A stretch of DNA of 5,283 bases from assembly GCA_002068375.1 (NCBI GenBank), contig MVZL01000091.1, positions 1 to 5,283 of the forward strand. The letters run 5' to 3'. Made by a program: the position numbers and the translations under genes. The DNA comes from Tenericutes bacterium ADurb.BinA155 (GTDB lineage: Bacteria > Bacillota_I > Bacilli_A > RFN20 > CAG-826). This document shows positions 1-5,034 of the stretch, piece after piece (positions within the stretch are counted from its first letter, which is position 1; every line of letters starts with the position of its first letter). The notes beneath the pieces were generated by a model that was given only the letters and a program-made list of their open reading frames with translations, was not told where the DNA came from and did not search any database.

Positions 1-1
1 G

Positions 2-145
2 GCCGAATGCGAGATCAAGATCAAGGAGCTCACCAATGGCGGCACCGCCCGCTGCATCGCTGAAGAAGCGGTGAAAGAAGGGGCCAAGTGCCCTGTCTGC
101 GGCGAACCCGCCACGATCGTCGCCTATTTCGCCAAAGCCTATTGA
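2..145 (+). CDS. proS: Prolyl-tRNA synthetase, C-terminal 47 residues (partial, 5' end outside window)
   Basis: The frame is open from the window edge and ends with residues AKAY and a TGA stop. A lysine/glutamate-rich helix (ECEIKIKEL) is followed by an ARC segment, then CPVCGEPA, then a short strand ending in AKAY. This is the layout of the C-terminal zinc-binding domain of the archaeal/Mollicutes-like class of prolyl-tRNA synthetase, in which four Cys bind zinc and the chain ends on a Tyr whose carboxylate packs near the active site (family knowledge). Cysteines visible are at nt 8-10, 53-55, 89-91 and 98-100; the last two form CxxC. The enzyme charges tRNA-Pro with proline in the cytoplasm. 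Catalytic and anticodon-binding domains lie outside the window, so the call rests on the tail alone. A Zn-ribbon tail of another protein is the alternative but is less likely, given the terminal Tyr and the helix. Confidence 0.83.
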   Translation, partial: AECEIKIKELTNGGTARCIAEEAVKEGAKCPVCGEPATIVAYFAKAY

Positions 146-166
146 TTGCGGATTCTTTGTTTCCCT

Positions 167-201
167 AGCCCCACCTTCGCCGGTGGGGCTTTTTCCTTTT
201 T
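167..201 (+). terminator. Rho-independent terminator of proS
   Basis: A perfect 9-bp GC-rich stem (AGCCCCACC at 167-175 with GGTGGGGCT at 182-190) closes a 6-nt loop and is followed by TTTTCCTTTTT. It starts 21 nt after the proS stop codon and separates that gene from the tRNA. Confidence 0.93.
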
Positions 202-221
202 GGAAGTTTTTCTTTTTCCTA

Positions 222-250
222 GTGCGACTTTGGAGGAGATGTTGTAATAT
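222..250 (+). promoter_or_regulatory. Putative promoter of tRNA-Ser
   Basis: TAATAT at 245-250 is a good -10 box (five of six matches to TATAAT), placing the transcript start around 256-257, just before the mature tRNA 5' end at 261. The -35 candidate, GTGCGA at 222-227 with 17-bp spacing, matches only three of six consensus bases. The preceding strong terminator means the tRNA needs its own promoter. Confidence 0.4.
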
Positions 251-260
251 ATCGGGGCAC

Positions 261-353
261 GGAGACGTACCCAAGTGGCCGAAGGGGGCAGGTTGCTAAC
301 CTGTTAGTAGGGAGTTATCCCTAGCTCGAGTTCAAATCTCGACGTCTCCGCCA
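261..353 (+). tRNA. tRNA-Ser (anticodon GCT), CCA encoded
   Basis: A class II tRNA of 93 nt folds fully. The acceptor stem GGAGACG (261-267) pairs perfectly with CGTCTCC (343-349). The anticodon stem-loop is GCAGG-TTGCTAA-CCTGT, with anticodon GCT at 295-297. The long variable arm has a 6-bp stem (TAGGGA 308-313 with TCCCTA 318-323) and a GTTA loop. The T arm is TCGAG-TTCAAAT-CTCGA (326-342). The discriminator is G350 and CCA is encoded at 351-353. The long variable arm and G discriminator are serine identity features, and the anticodon reads AGC/AGU codons. It stands alone between two terminators, so it is probably a single-gene transcription unit. Confidence 0.97.
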
Positions 354-361
354 GCAAACTG

Positions 362-394
362 AAGCCTAGAGAAATCTAGGCTTTTTGTTTTCTT
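362..394 (+). terminator. Rho-independent terminator of tRNA-Ser
   Basis: A perfect 9-bp stem (AAGCCTAGA 362-370 with TCTAGGCTT 375-383) carries a GAAA tetraloop of the stable GNRA type. The T-rich stretch TTTGTTTTCTT follows. It begins 9 nt after the tRNA CCA end. Confidence 0.93.
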
Positions 395-410
395 AGCTTA
401 TCCTTCGTCC

Positions 411-429
411 TACAATTATCCCAAGAGGT
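411..429 (+). promoter_or_regulatory. Putative -10 box and ribosome binding site of the MFS gene
   Basis: TACAAT at 411-416 is a five-of-six match to TATAAT and predicts a start near 423, giving a leader of about 14 nt. AAGAGGT at 423-429 is a Shine-Dalgarno sequence 7 nt before the ATG at 437. No good -35 is visible; TTTTCT at 388-393 has 17-bp spacing but is weak and overlaps the tRNA terminator tail. This is the only gene in the window with a clear SD at normal distance. Confidence 0.5.
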
Positions 430-436
430 CTTCATC

Positions 437-1855
437 ATGACCACACCGGAAGAAAAAGCCGCGTTAGCCGCGGCGCGCGATCAAAAAGAACTTTTACATT
501 GGCAAAAGGAAAAAGCCCGGAAAAAGCCTAAGATTTATCTGGTCTATCTGATTGGGATTCTTTGCCTGATCTATATCGTTGATGAGGTCGCGACTTCCTT
601 ACCGAATAGCATCGTAAGTGAAGCCAACACTGAATTCTTCGTGAATGGCCTTGGAATGAGCGTGAGCGCCGGCCTTGCCAAGTTCTCCCTGATGGAGCTT
701 CTTGCCAACCTCTGCCTTGTGATCGGCTTCTTCTACAAAACGCTGGCGGATCGTTATGGCCGGAAACCCTTCTTGATCTTCAATACGATCGGGATGCTCG
801 GAGGCTTACTCCTGTGCTTATTTAGCCCGAATCTCATTACCTACATCATCGGCTTCTTCGTGATCCGTTTCTTCGTCACTCCGGATGAACAAATCGTCTA
901 TATCTATGAAAACGCGCCCGAAAAGAAGCGGGGACTGATCCACTCGATCATCAAGGGCGTCGCGGAGCTAGGGCTTTTGCTGATCCCGCTCGGCCGGGTC
1001 ACCCTCATGAAAAACGATGCGACCTTATGGCGTTATGTCTTCTTGATCCCGGCGATCGTCGGAGCGGTGGGGGCGTTCCTTTGCCTCTTCTTCGCCCGCG
1101 AGACCGACCCCTTCATCGACTCCCGAATCGCCTACTTAAAACTCACGCCGGAAGAACGGGCCAATATCGCTAAAGAAAAGAAGGACCAAAGCAAAAAACA
1201 AGGAGGCTTCTTCACCGCGCTTAAATACGGCTGGAAGGTCCCACAGCTTCGTTGGATCTTCATCTGCACGATGCTCTATACCCTTTCTAGGACCATCACC
1301 AGCCAATATCGTCCGATCCTTGAAGCCTTTAACTACAGCACGGCCGAAACCTCGAATGCCTTCTGGATGTTCCCGTTAACCTGCGCCCTCATCGTTTTCC
1401 TCACGGGGATCCTCAGCGATCGGATTGGACGGAAACGGACCTCGATCATCTTGCTGACCATCACCTTGATTTCGCTCATTCTCTTCGTGGTCGGATGTTC
1501 GGCTGGCTGGAACGAATTCGTCGTGGGTCTCTTGCTTGGCCTCTTCCTTGGTGCCGACTGGAGCAATAGCGACACTCTTATCCTCATGTGCGGCGAAAGC
1601 GCCCCGACGAACTTACGGGCTTCCGCGATGTCGGTTCAAACCCTTTTCTATGGCGCCGGCATGGTCATCTCGATGGGACTAAGTTCCATTTTGATCAAGC
1701 GGATGGATCCAACTTTCATTGGGTGGTATTGCATCATCCTCGCCGCCCCATGCTTCACTCTCTCGATCTTCTTCTTGATGCTGAAAGTCAAAGAAACCAA
1801 AGATTTCAGTCTCACCGCGAACCCCGAAAACGCTACGCAAACCCCGACGAAATAG
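437..1855 (+). CDS. Major facilitator superfamily transporter, 12 membrane segments
   Basis: This 472-residue protein of the plasma membrane is a probable secondary transporter driven by an ion gradient; the substrate is unknown. Twelve hydrophobic segments are visible, roughly at 33-53, 85-102, 111-130, 133-149, 169-189, 199-220, 271-290, 308-327, 335-354, 360-382, 398-420 and 428-449. The MFS loop motif occurs in both halves, as LADRYGRK (103-110) after helix 2 and GILSDRIGRK (324-333) after helix 8. A second duplicated motif, E-x2-P-x3-RG/R, appears at E158/P161/R165 and E387/P390/R394, typical of the sugar-porter-like branch. Acidic residues D49/E50 in helix 1 and D374 in helix 10 could couple to protons (inference). 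The first 32 residues are a charged cytoplasmic tail, and residues 221-270 form the central cytoplasmic loop. The start is fixed by AAGAGGT 7 nt upstream. It is first in a cluster with the acetyltransferase. A metabolite:proton symporter and a drug exporter are both possible. Confidence 0.88.
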   Translation: MTTPEEKAALAAARDQKELLHWQKEKARKKPKIYLVYLIGILCLIYIVDEVATSLPNSIVSEANTEFFVNGLGMSVSAGLAKFSLMELLANLCLVIGFFYKTLADRYGRKPFLIFNTIGMLGGLLLCLFSPNLITYIIGFFVIRFFVTPDEQIVYIYENAPEKKRGLIHSIIKGVAELGLLLIPLGRVTLMKNDATLWRYVFLIPAIVGAVGAFLCLFFARETDPFIDSRIAYLKLTPEERANIAKEKKDQSKKQGGFFTALKYGWKVPQLRWIFICTMLYTLSRTITSQYRPILEAFNYSTAETSNAFWMFPLTCALIVFLTGILSDRIGRKRTSIILLTITLISLILFVVGCSAGWNEFVVGLLLGLFLGADWSNSDTLILMCGESAPTNLRASAMSVQTLFYGAGMVISMGLSSILIKRMDPTFIGWYCIILAAPCFTLSIFFLMLKVKETKDFSLTANPENATQTPTK

Positions 1856-1858
1856 CCT

Positions 1859-2374
1859 ATGGTCATCACCCCCGAAATCAAAACAACTCGGCTCCTTTTA
1901 AGGCCTTTTCAAAGGGAAGACGCCCCCGATATGTATCGCTGGACCTCTTCCTTAAAGTGCACCGAGTTTTTGTTTTGGCGGCCTAATCGAAGTCTCGAGG
2001 ACACGAAGCGGATTCTGTCCCGCTGGGTCAACAAGCCGCGGAATTTTGCCTGGGCGATCAGCTTAGGAAATGAAGTGATTGGCGAGATCAACGTGATCAA
2101 GGATTTGCCTTGCCATGGCTTTGAGATCGGCTATATCCTTCGCGATGACACTTGGGGCCAAGGCTATATGAGCGAAGCCTTCAGCGCCGTCCTTTCCTTT
2201 CTTTGGAAGCAAGGCTACCGTTATGGCTTTGCCGAAACCGATGCGCGGAATCTCCGGTCCCGCCACCTTTTAGAGAAATTCGGTTTTCAACTCATCGGGA
2301 CGGAAGCGGGCCGCTACATCGGCAAGATCGACCAGAAGGTGGATGTGGTTCAATATCGTTTGGACCGCGAGTGA
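1859..2374 (+). CDS. GNAT-family N-acetyltransferase, RimJ/RimL type
   Basis: This 171-residue cytoplasmic enzyme is predicted to move an acetyl group from acetyl-CoA to an amine; related proteins modify ribosomal protein N-termini, small molecules or antibiotics. The fold reads in order: the opening strand TTRLLLRPF (9-17) with the helix EDAPDMYRW (20-28), the strand pair around VIGEINV (73-79), the GYILRDDTWGQGYMSEA segment (91-107) holding the acetyl-CoA pyrophosphate loop (WGQGY), and the C-terminal NLRSRHLLEKFGF (131-143) with the usual Asn131/Ser134. Length is normal for the family. The ATG lies 3 bp after the MFS stop codon with no SD sequence, so translation is probably coupled to the transporter. 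No recognised subtype signature identifies the substrate, so rimJ or rimL should not be assigned. Confidence 0.9.
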   Translation: MVITPEIKTTRLLLRPFQREDAPDMYRWTSSLKCTEFLFWRPNRSLEDTKRILSRWVNKPRNFAWAISLGNEVIGEINVIKDLPCHGFEIGYILRDDTWGQGYMSEAFSAVLSFLWKQGYRYGFAETDARNLRSRHLLEKFGFQLIGTEAGRYIGKIDQKVDVVQYRLDRE

Positions 2375-2376
2375 GG

Positions 2377-2388
2377 TAGAATAGGCCC
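2377..2388 (+). promoter_or_regulatory. Possible internal promoter -10 for the exonuclease gene
   Basis: TAGAAT at 2377-2382 lies 6 nt before the ATG at 2389, so a transcript starting 6-7 nt downstream would begin at or next to the start codon. The alternative reading is that GAGG at 2373-2376, 12 nt before the ATG, acts as a distant SD on a transcript read through from the acetyltransferase. No convincing -35 was found. The same octamer TAGAATAG recurs before the gene at 5035. Confidence 0.35.
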
Positions 2389-3153
2389 ATGAAAATCATT
2401 TCATTCAACGTCAATGGCGTCCGTGCGATTCTCCAAAAGGATTTCGAAAAGGACTTCAAAGCCCTCGATGCCGATGTCTTCATCTTGGAAGAAACCAAGT
2501 ATTCCGATGATGCGGGGCTGATCTTCCCTTATACCAATAAGGACTACCATCTCTATTTCACCAATAGCAAAGAGAAGAAAGGCTATTCCGGGGTGGCCGT
2601 GTATGCGAAAAAAGAGCCTTTAAGCGTTGCGTATGGCTTAGAAAAAGGCAAGTACGACGAGGAAGGCCGAGTCATCACTTTAGAGTATCCAGACTATTAC
2701 ATCGTCGGGGCTTATGTCCCCAACTCAGGCGAAGAGCTGAAGCGTCTTTCGTTCCGGATGGGCTACGAAATAGATCTGCGGGCTTACCTCAAGGATCTCG
2801 ATAGCAAGAAACCGGTCATCTACACCGGCGACCTCAATGTTGCCCATGAAGAGATCGATATCAAGAATCCGGACACCAATCACCATAACGCCGGCTTCAC
2901 CGATGAAGAGCGGGCCGAGTTTGGGAAGCTCCTAAAAGCCGGATTCGTCGATACGTTCCGGGCCCTTTATCCGCAGGAAGTCAAATACTCGTGGTGGAGT
3001 TACCGTTTCCACGCGCGTGAGAATAACGCCGGTTGGCGGATCGACTACTTCGTGGTCTCCGATCGTCTCATGCCCAAGGTCGTTGATTCGAAGATCCATA
3101 ACGAAATCAAAGGCTCGGACCATTGCCCGGTCGAACTGATTCTGAAGGATTAA
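2389..3153 (+). CDS. xth: Exodeoxyribonuclease III / AP endonuclease (Xth-ExoA family)
   Basis: This 254-residue Mg-dependent endonuclease/exonuclease/phosphatase-fold enzyme acts in base excision repair: it cuts DNA 5' of abasic sites and removes blocked 3' ends. All catalytic positions are visible. They are Asn7 in SFNVNG, Glu35 in LEETK (metal), Tyr109 in GAYVPN, Asp148 and Asn150 in TGDLNVAHEEID, Asp219 in WRIDYF, and Asp244/His245 in GSDHCPV. The DNA-contacting SWWSYR (201-206) and GYSGVAVY (65-72) stretches are also typical. Length matches the ExoA/Xth norm of about 250-270. One oddity is E34 where most members have Gln (LQETK). It lies 14 bp after the acetyltransferase stop and ends just before a terminator, so it may be the last gene of the cluster, possibly with its own start signal. 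The orthologue in Bacillus is named exoA. Confidence 0.96.
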   Translation: MKIISFNVNGVRAILQKDFEKDFKALDADVFILEETKYSDDAGLIFPYTNKDYHLYFTNSKEKKGYSGVAVYAKKEPLSVAYGLEKGKYDEEGRVITLEYPDYYIVGAYVPNSGEELKRLSFRMGYEIDLRAYLKDLDSKKPVIYTGDLNVAHEEIDIKNPDTNHHNAGFTDEERAEFGKLLKAGFVDTFRALYPQEVKYSWWSYRFHARENNAGWRIDYFVVSDRLMPKVVDSKIHNEIKGSDHCPVELILKD

Positions 3154-3162
3154 TCCTCAATC

Positions 3163-3191
3163 AAAAGAGCAACCTCAATTGCTCTTTTTTT
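3163..3191 (+). terminator. Rho-independent terminator of the exonuclease gene
   Basis: A 10-bp stem (AAAAGAGCAA 3163-3172 with TTGCTCTTTT 3179-3188) encloses a CCTCAA loop and ends in a run of seven T at 3185-3191. It begins 10 nt after the stop codon. On the minus strand the same hairpin is followed by only four T, so it is a weak back-up terminator in that direction. Confidence 0.92.
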
Positions 3192-3342
3192 CGTGGTTTG
3201 AAATCGCGGGATGAAGGATGCCCGGAAGAACGCCAAAGAGGAAAACCGCCAGCAAAAGAAGGAAACTATAGTAGAGTTCGCTCCCCGAACTTGCCGCGAT
3301 GGCGTCTTTCGAGCTAAAAAGAAAGAAAACGAGTTCCCTCGT
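3175..3342 (-). pseudogene. Possible remnant of a small membrane-protein gene (no start codon)
   Basis: Downstream of the phosphatase on the minus strand there is a 55-codon open frame bounded by an in-frame TGA at 3345-3343 and a TGA at 3177-3175. It has no ATG, GTG or TTG before its main hydrophobic segment. Its translation has a short hydrophobic start (LVFFLF), a polar stretch (SSKDAIAASSGSE), then an uninterrupted hydrophobic helix of about 20 residues (LYYSFLLLLAVFLFGVLPGI) and a polar tail ending NHEKKSN. Codons resemble those of the neighbours. Against a functional gene: it lacks a start, its 5' part coincides with the T-run of the phosphatase terminator, and pyrimidine-rich strands yield hydrophobic frames by chance. 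It is therefore either a decayed 3' fragment or coincidence. Nothing else gene-like is seen in the 211-bp gap at 3154-3364. Confidence 0.22.
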
Positions 3343-3343
3343 T
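3316..3343 (-). terminator. Rho-independent terminator of the PAP2 gene
   Basis: Read on the minus strand, a 6-bp stem AACGAG/CTCGTT (3343-3338 with 3333-3328) with a GGAA tetraloop is followed by TT-C-TTT-C-TTTTT down to 3316. It begins about 22 nt after the phosphatase stop codon. The stem is short, but the tetraloop and T-rich tail fit a terminator. Confidence 0.72.
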
Positions 3344-3364
3344 CAAAGGAGCACGAAGAGAAGT

Positions 3365-4261
3365 TTAAGCGGCTTTGACCGCTTCTTTTTTCGGCTGATA
3401 GGCAATGAAGACGGTGAGGAAGCTCGTGGTGGATCCGATCAACGCGCCAAAGGAGACATCGCTGAGGAAGTGGGCCCCCGCGCTAATCCGGGCGTAGGCA
3501 ATGATGAGGGTGTAGAGACCGCCCAAAATGAAGAGGACGGCTTCTTCGCCTTTAAAGAGCTTGTTCGGTTTCGTGGAGGCCAATAAGGGCAATAAGAAGC
3601 AAACCGAGGAGGTCGCGGTGTGGCCCGAGGGGAAACTCTTTAAACCATCTTCGCCTTTGAGGATCATCCCCATGAAATTGCTGGGATCCCAGTTCCACCA
3701 ATCGCGGAAAGCGGTGGCGTTGCTGCTCACGATGAGGTAACGGTACCGCGGCCGTTCCGCTAAGCCTTTTAAGACGGTGACGATCGCGAGCTGAATCAGC
3801 ATGGCGATCAAGATGGTGAGGCCGGCTTTCAGCAAAACGTTTTTATCGTCGACGCCCGCTAGGAAATAAGTGAACATCGAGGAGAGGGTCATAATGACGA
3901 AAGCGATCGGATAAGCCCAATAGATCGGAAGAACGTAGGTATAAGGCTTCGTCGCGGCGTGGCCAAGGATATAGGTCGGAATTCCAATCGAAGCGATCAA
4001 GATAATCCAGCCGAGGATCTTCAAGCCGATTGGCCGATCATCTTTGAGTCCCATGAAGATCAAGGTTCCGGCAATCGGAACCATCGCATAGCCGAGGGCT
4101 TCTCCGAAGGATTCAAAGAAAACGCCGAAGCCGTTATTCGGCTTGGCGATTGCGTTTGAAAGATTGAAATCCCAAAAGGAGCCGAAGATGATGCCAAGAA
4201 GGCATAACCCCAAAACAATCAACATCCAGTAGACTTTGATTCCGCCAAAGGTTTTTTTCAT
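3365..4261 (-). CDS. PAP2-family membrane phosphatase
   Basis: This 298-residue integral membrane protein is predicted to remove phosphate from lipid phosphates such as phosphatidic acid, phosphatidylglycerol phosphate or undecaprenyl diphosphate at the outer face of the membrane. The three signature blocks are present: K165-x6-R172 (KGLAERPR, then Tyr where Pro is usual), PSGH (211-214, phosphate-contacting Ser and His), and R258-x5-H264-x3-D268 (ARISAGAHFLSD) with the nucleophile His264. Around eight hydrophobic segments are seen, near 11-29, 52-71, 81-99, 108-135, 143-163, 215-229, 240-256 and 268-287; those before residue 140 form an N-terminal extension to the core. A TTG start seven codons upstream is possible, but those codons overlap a perfect TATAAT box, so ATG at 4261 is preferred. 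It has no SD. The gene converges on the exonuclease gene and diverges from the seven-helix protein. Substrate cannot be told from sequence. Confidence 0.9.
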   Translation of the reverse strand: MKKTFGGIKVYWMLIVLGLCLLGIIFGSFWDFNLSNAIAKPNNGFGVFFESFGEALGYAMVPIAGTLIFMGLKDDRPIGLKILGWIILIASIGIPTYILGHAATKPYTYVLPIYWAYPIAFVIMTLSSMFTYFLAGVDDKNVLLKAGLTILIAMLIQLAIVTVLKGLAERPRYRYLIVSSNATAFRDWWNWDPSNFMGMILKGEDGLKSFPSGHTATSSVCFLLPLLASTKPNKLFKGEEAVLFILGGLYTLIIAYARISAGAHFLSDVSFGALIGSTTSFLTVFIAYQPKKEAVKAA

Positions 4262-4271
4262 GTTGGCTACA

Positions 4272-4301
4272 ATTATATACAAGCGTGCGCGCGCTATGCA
4301 A
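4272..4301 (-). promoter_or_regulatory. Promoter of the PAP2 gene
   Basis: A perfect TATAAT reads on the minus strand at 4277-4272, 10 nt before the ATG at 4261, which predicts a leader of only about 3-5 nt. A weak -35, TTGCAT at 4301-4296, sits 18 bp upstream. This box is also why the upstream TTG start is unlikely. Confidence 0.6.
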
Positions 4302-4310
4302 ACGCGCTAT
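4290..4310. repeat. 8-bp direct repeat CGCGCTAT x2 in the divergent promoter region
   Basis: CGCGCTAT occurs at 4290-4297 and 4303-4310, start to start 13 bp. The first copy touches the -35 area of the minus-strand PAP2 promoter; the second overlaps the -10 area of the plus-strand gene. It lies in an alternating GC tract (GCGCGCGC at 4287-4294). It could be a regulator site or mere low complexity. Confidence 0.4.
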
Positions 4311-4321
4311 CATAGCAAAGC
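4308..4321 (+). promoter_or_regulatory. Putative -10 box of the seven-helix protein gene
   Basis: TATCAT at 4308-4313 lies 8 nt before the ATG at 4322 and matches five of six -10 bases. It is embedded in the small palindrome GCTAT-C-ATAGC (4306-4316). No clear -35 or SD is present; a transcript starting 6-8 nt downstream would be essentially leaderless. Confidence 0.42.
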
Positions 4322-4996
4322 ATGGAAAGTTCACCCACTTTAGTGAAGAACAAGACCCTTGGGATTCTCCTCGATGGCTTCCTTTTTCTTTCGATGTTGG
4401 TCCTCGGGATCCTCACGATTGCCTTAAACCCGGTCAAGCTTCGGATTGCCTTTGGGGTCATGAGTCTCACTTTCGCGGTGGGGGAAGGGCTCCACTTCGC
4501 TACACGGGTCTTCTCTTTTTGTGGAAAAGATCCGGCGAAATGCCGGGCGCTCCTCGGCCTAGGCGACCTCCTCATTTCGGTCTTTATGACCTTAGGATTC
4601 TTGGTCTTCCTATTCCTTGATTACTATTTCTATCTCTCCCAAAACGCCTTCTTCTTCATGACGGGCTGTTTAGTGGCTTGCGTTCGGATCATCGCCTGTT
4701 GCTTCTCCGATAACCATTGGACGAAGGGGCCGGCCCCGACCTTTGGGGTTCGCCGCTTCCGCAACATCCCCATGGTCCTCCTGATGCTTTTAGGTTTCAT
4801 CAATGCCCTGATCGCGAATTTCGACGATAACCTTTGGCTCGCGCCGGCGGGCTGGTTCTACCTTCCGATCATGATCGCGATCTTAGGTTATAGCGCCGCG
4901 GTGGAGTTTGGACCGCGCAACCCTAAATTTTACGGCGGAATGGGCTTCCTCGCCCTCGCGCTTTTGGCCTTAGCGATCCTCGGATTATTTCTTTAG
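4322..4996 (+). CDS. Uncharacterised seven-helix integral membrane protein
   Basis: This 224-residue protein has about seven hydrophobic segments, near 13-34, 40-60, 80-103, 109-127, 149-166, 175-195 and 204-224, and no signal peptide. Function is not known. Polar residues fall inside or at the edges of helices: E55, H58 and R62 in GEGLHFATR (helix 2), D82 (helix 3), R122 (helix 4) and E195 (helix 6). A loop NHW (131-133) followed by RRFRNIP (144-150) precedes helix 5. From memory, Bacillota have an unnamed family with a helix-2 motif of the GDxFHLxPR kind, an Arg in helix 4, a following N-x-W and an RNIP motif; this protein would be a divergent member, and I hold this loosely. It differs from YhhN/TMEM86 lysoplasmalogenases in the motifs I can recall. 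It has no SD, is divergent from the PAP2 gene with 60 bp between start codons, and no terminator follows before the next gene 38 bp on. Confidence 0.8.
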   Translation: MESSPTLVKNKTLGILLDGFLFLSMLVLGILTIALNPVKLRIAFGVMSLTFAVGEGLHFATRVFSFCGKDPAKCRALLGLGDLLISVFMTLGFLVFLFLDYYFYLSQNAFFFMTGCLVACVRIIACCFSDNHWTKGPAPTFGVRRFRNIPMVLLMLLGFINALIANFDDNLWLAPAGWFYLPIMIAILGYSAAVEFGPRNPKFYGGMGFLALALLALAILGLFL

Positions 4997-5005
4997 ATGT
5001 TAAGG

Positions 5006-5022
5006 CTATCACTTAGTGATAG
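5006..5022. promoter_or_regulatory. 17-bp perfect palindrome, candidate operator
   Basis: CTATCAC-TTA-GTGATAG has 7-bp arms around a 3-nt centre. It sits between the stop of the seven-helix gene and the ATG at 5035 and overlaps the first three bases of the TAGAAT -10 box (5020-5025). A second interleaved pair, GGCTAT (5004-5009) with ATAGCC (5024-5029), extends the symmetry. There is no T-run after it, so it is not a standard terminator. Position and shape suit a dimeric helix-turn-helix repressor. Confidence 0.55.
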
Positions 5023-5034
5023 AATAGCCACGCA
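5020..5034 (+). promoter_or_regulatory. Putative -10 box of the zinc-ribbon gene
   Basis: TAGAAT at 5020-5025 lies 9 nt before the ATG at 5035 with no SD between. It shares the octamer TAGAATAG with the site upstream of the exonuclease gene. No convincing -35 is seen; TTTAGAT near 4992-4998 is at a plausible distance but weak. Confidence 0.42.

Noticed and set aside
232..247. A GGAGGAG-ATG string upstream of the tRNA that resembles an SD and start codon
   Set aside because: The SD-to-ATG spacing is too short and the frame stops after two codons (ATG TTG TAA); the bases lie between the putative -35 and -10 elements of the tRNA promoter.
1588..1986. 132-codon plus-strand open frame overlapping the MFS gene end and the acetyltransferase start
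   Set aside because: It runs across two strongly supported genes in another frame, has a composition rich in His/Arg/Pro unlike a folded protein, and has no recognisable motif.
3343..3345. TGA read as Trp (Mollicutes code), which would join the hydrophobic frame at 3175-3342 to upstream codons
   Set aside because: TGA is the natural stop after the terminal Tyr of ProS and after the acetyltransferase, and all Trp codons in the recognised genes are TGG, so the standard code applies.
3123..3586. Plus-strand open frames (64 and 95 codons) across the exonuclease terminator and antisense to the PAP2 gene
   Set aside because: They cross terminators and lie antisense to a gene with clear catalytic motifs; no SD and no protein-like pattern.
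4285..4620. Plus-strand (111 codons) and minus-strand (93 codons) open frames over the start of the seven-helix gene
   Set aside because: They are out-of-frame readings of a gene with clear periodic membrane helices; their translations are Arg/Pro-rich and lack motifs.
5006..5029. The palindrome after the seven-helix gene as a terminator
   Set aside because: It is AT-rich, lacks a following T-run and overlaps a -10 box, so an operator role fits better.
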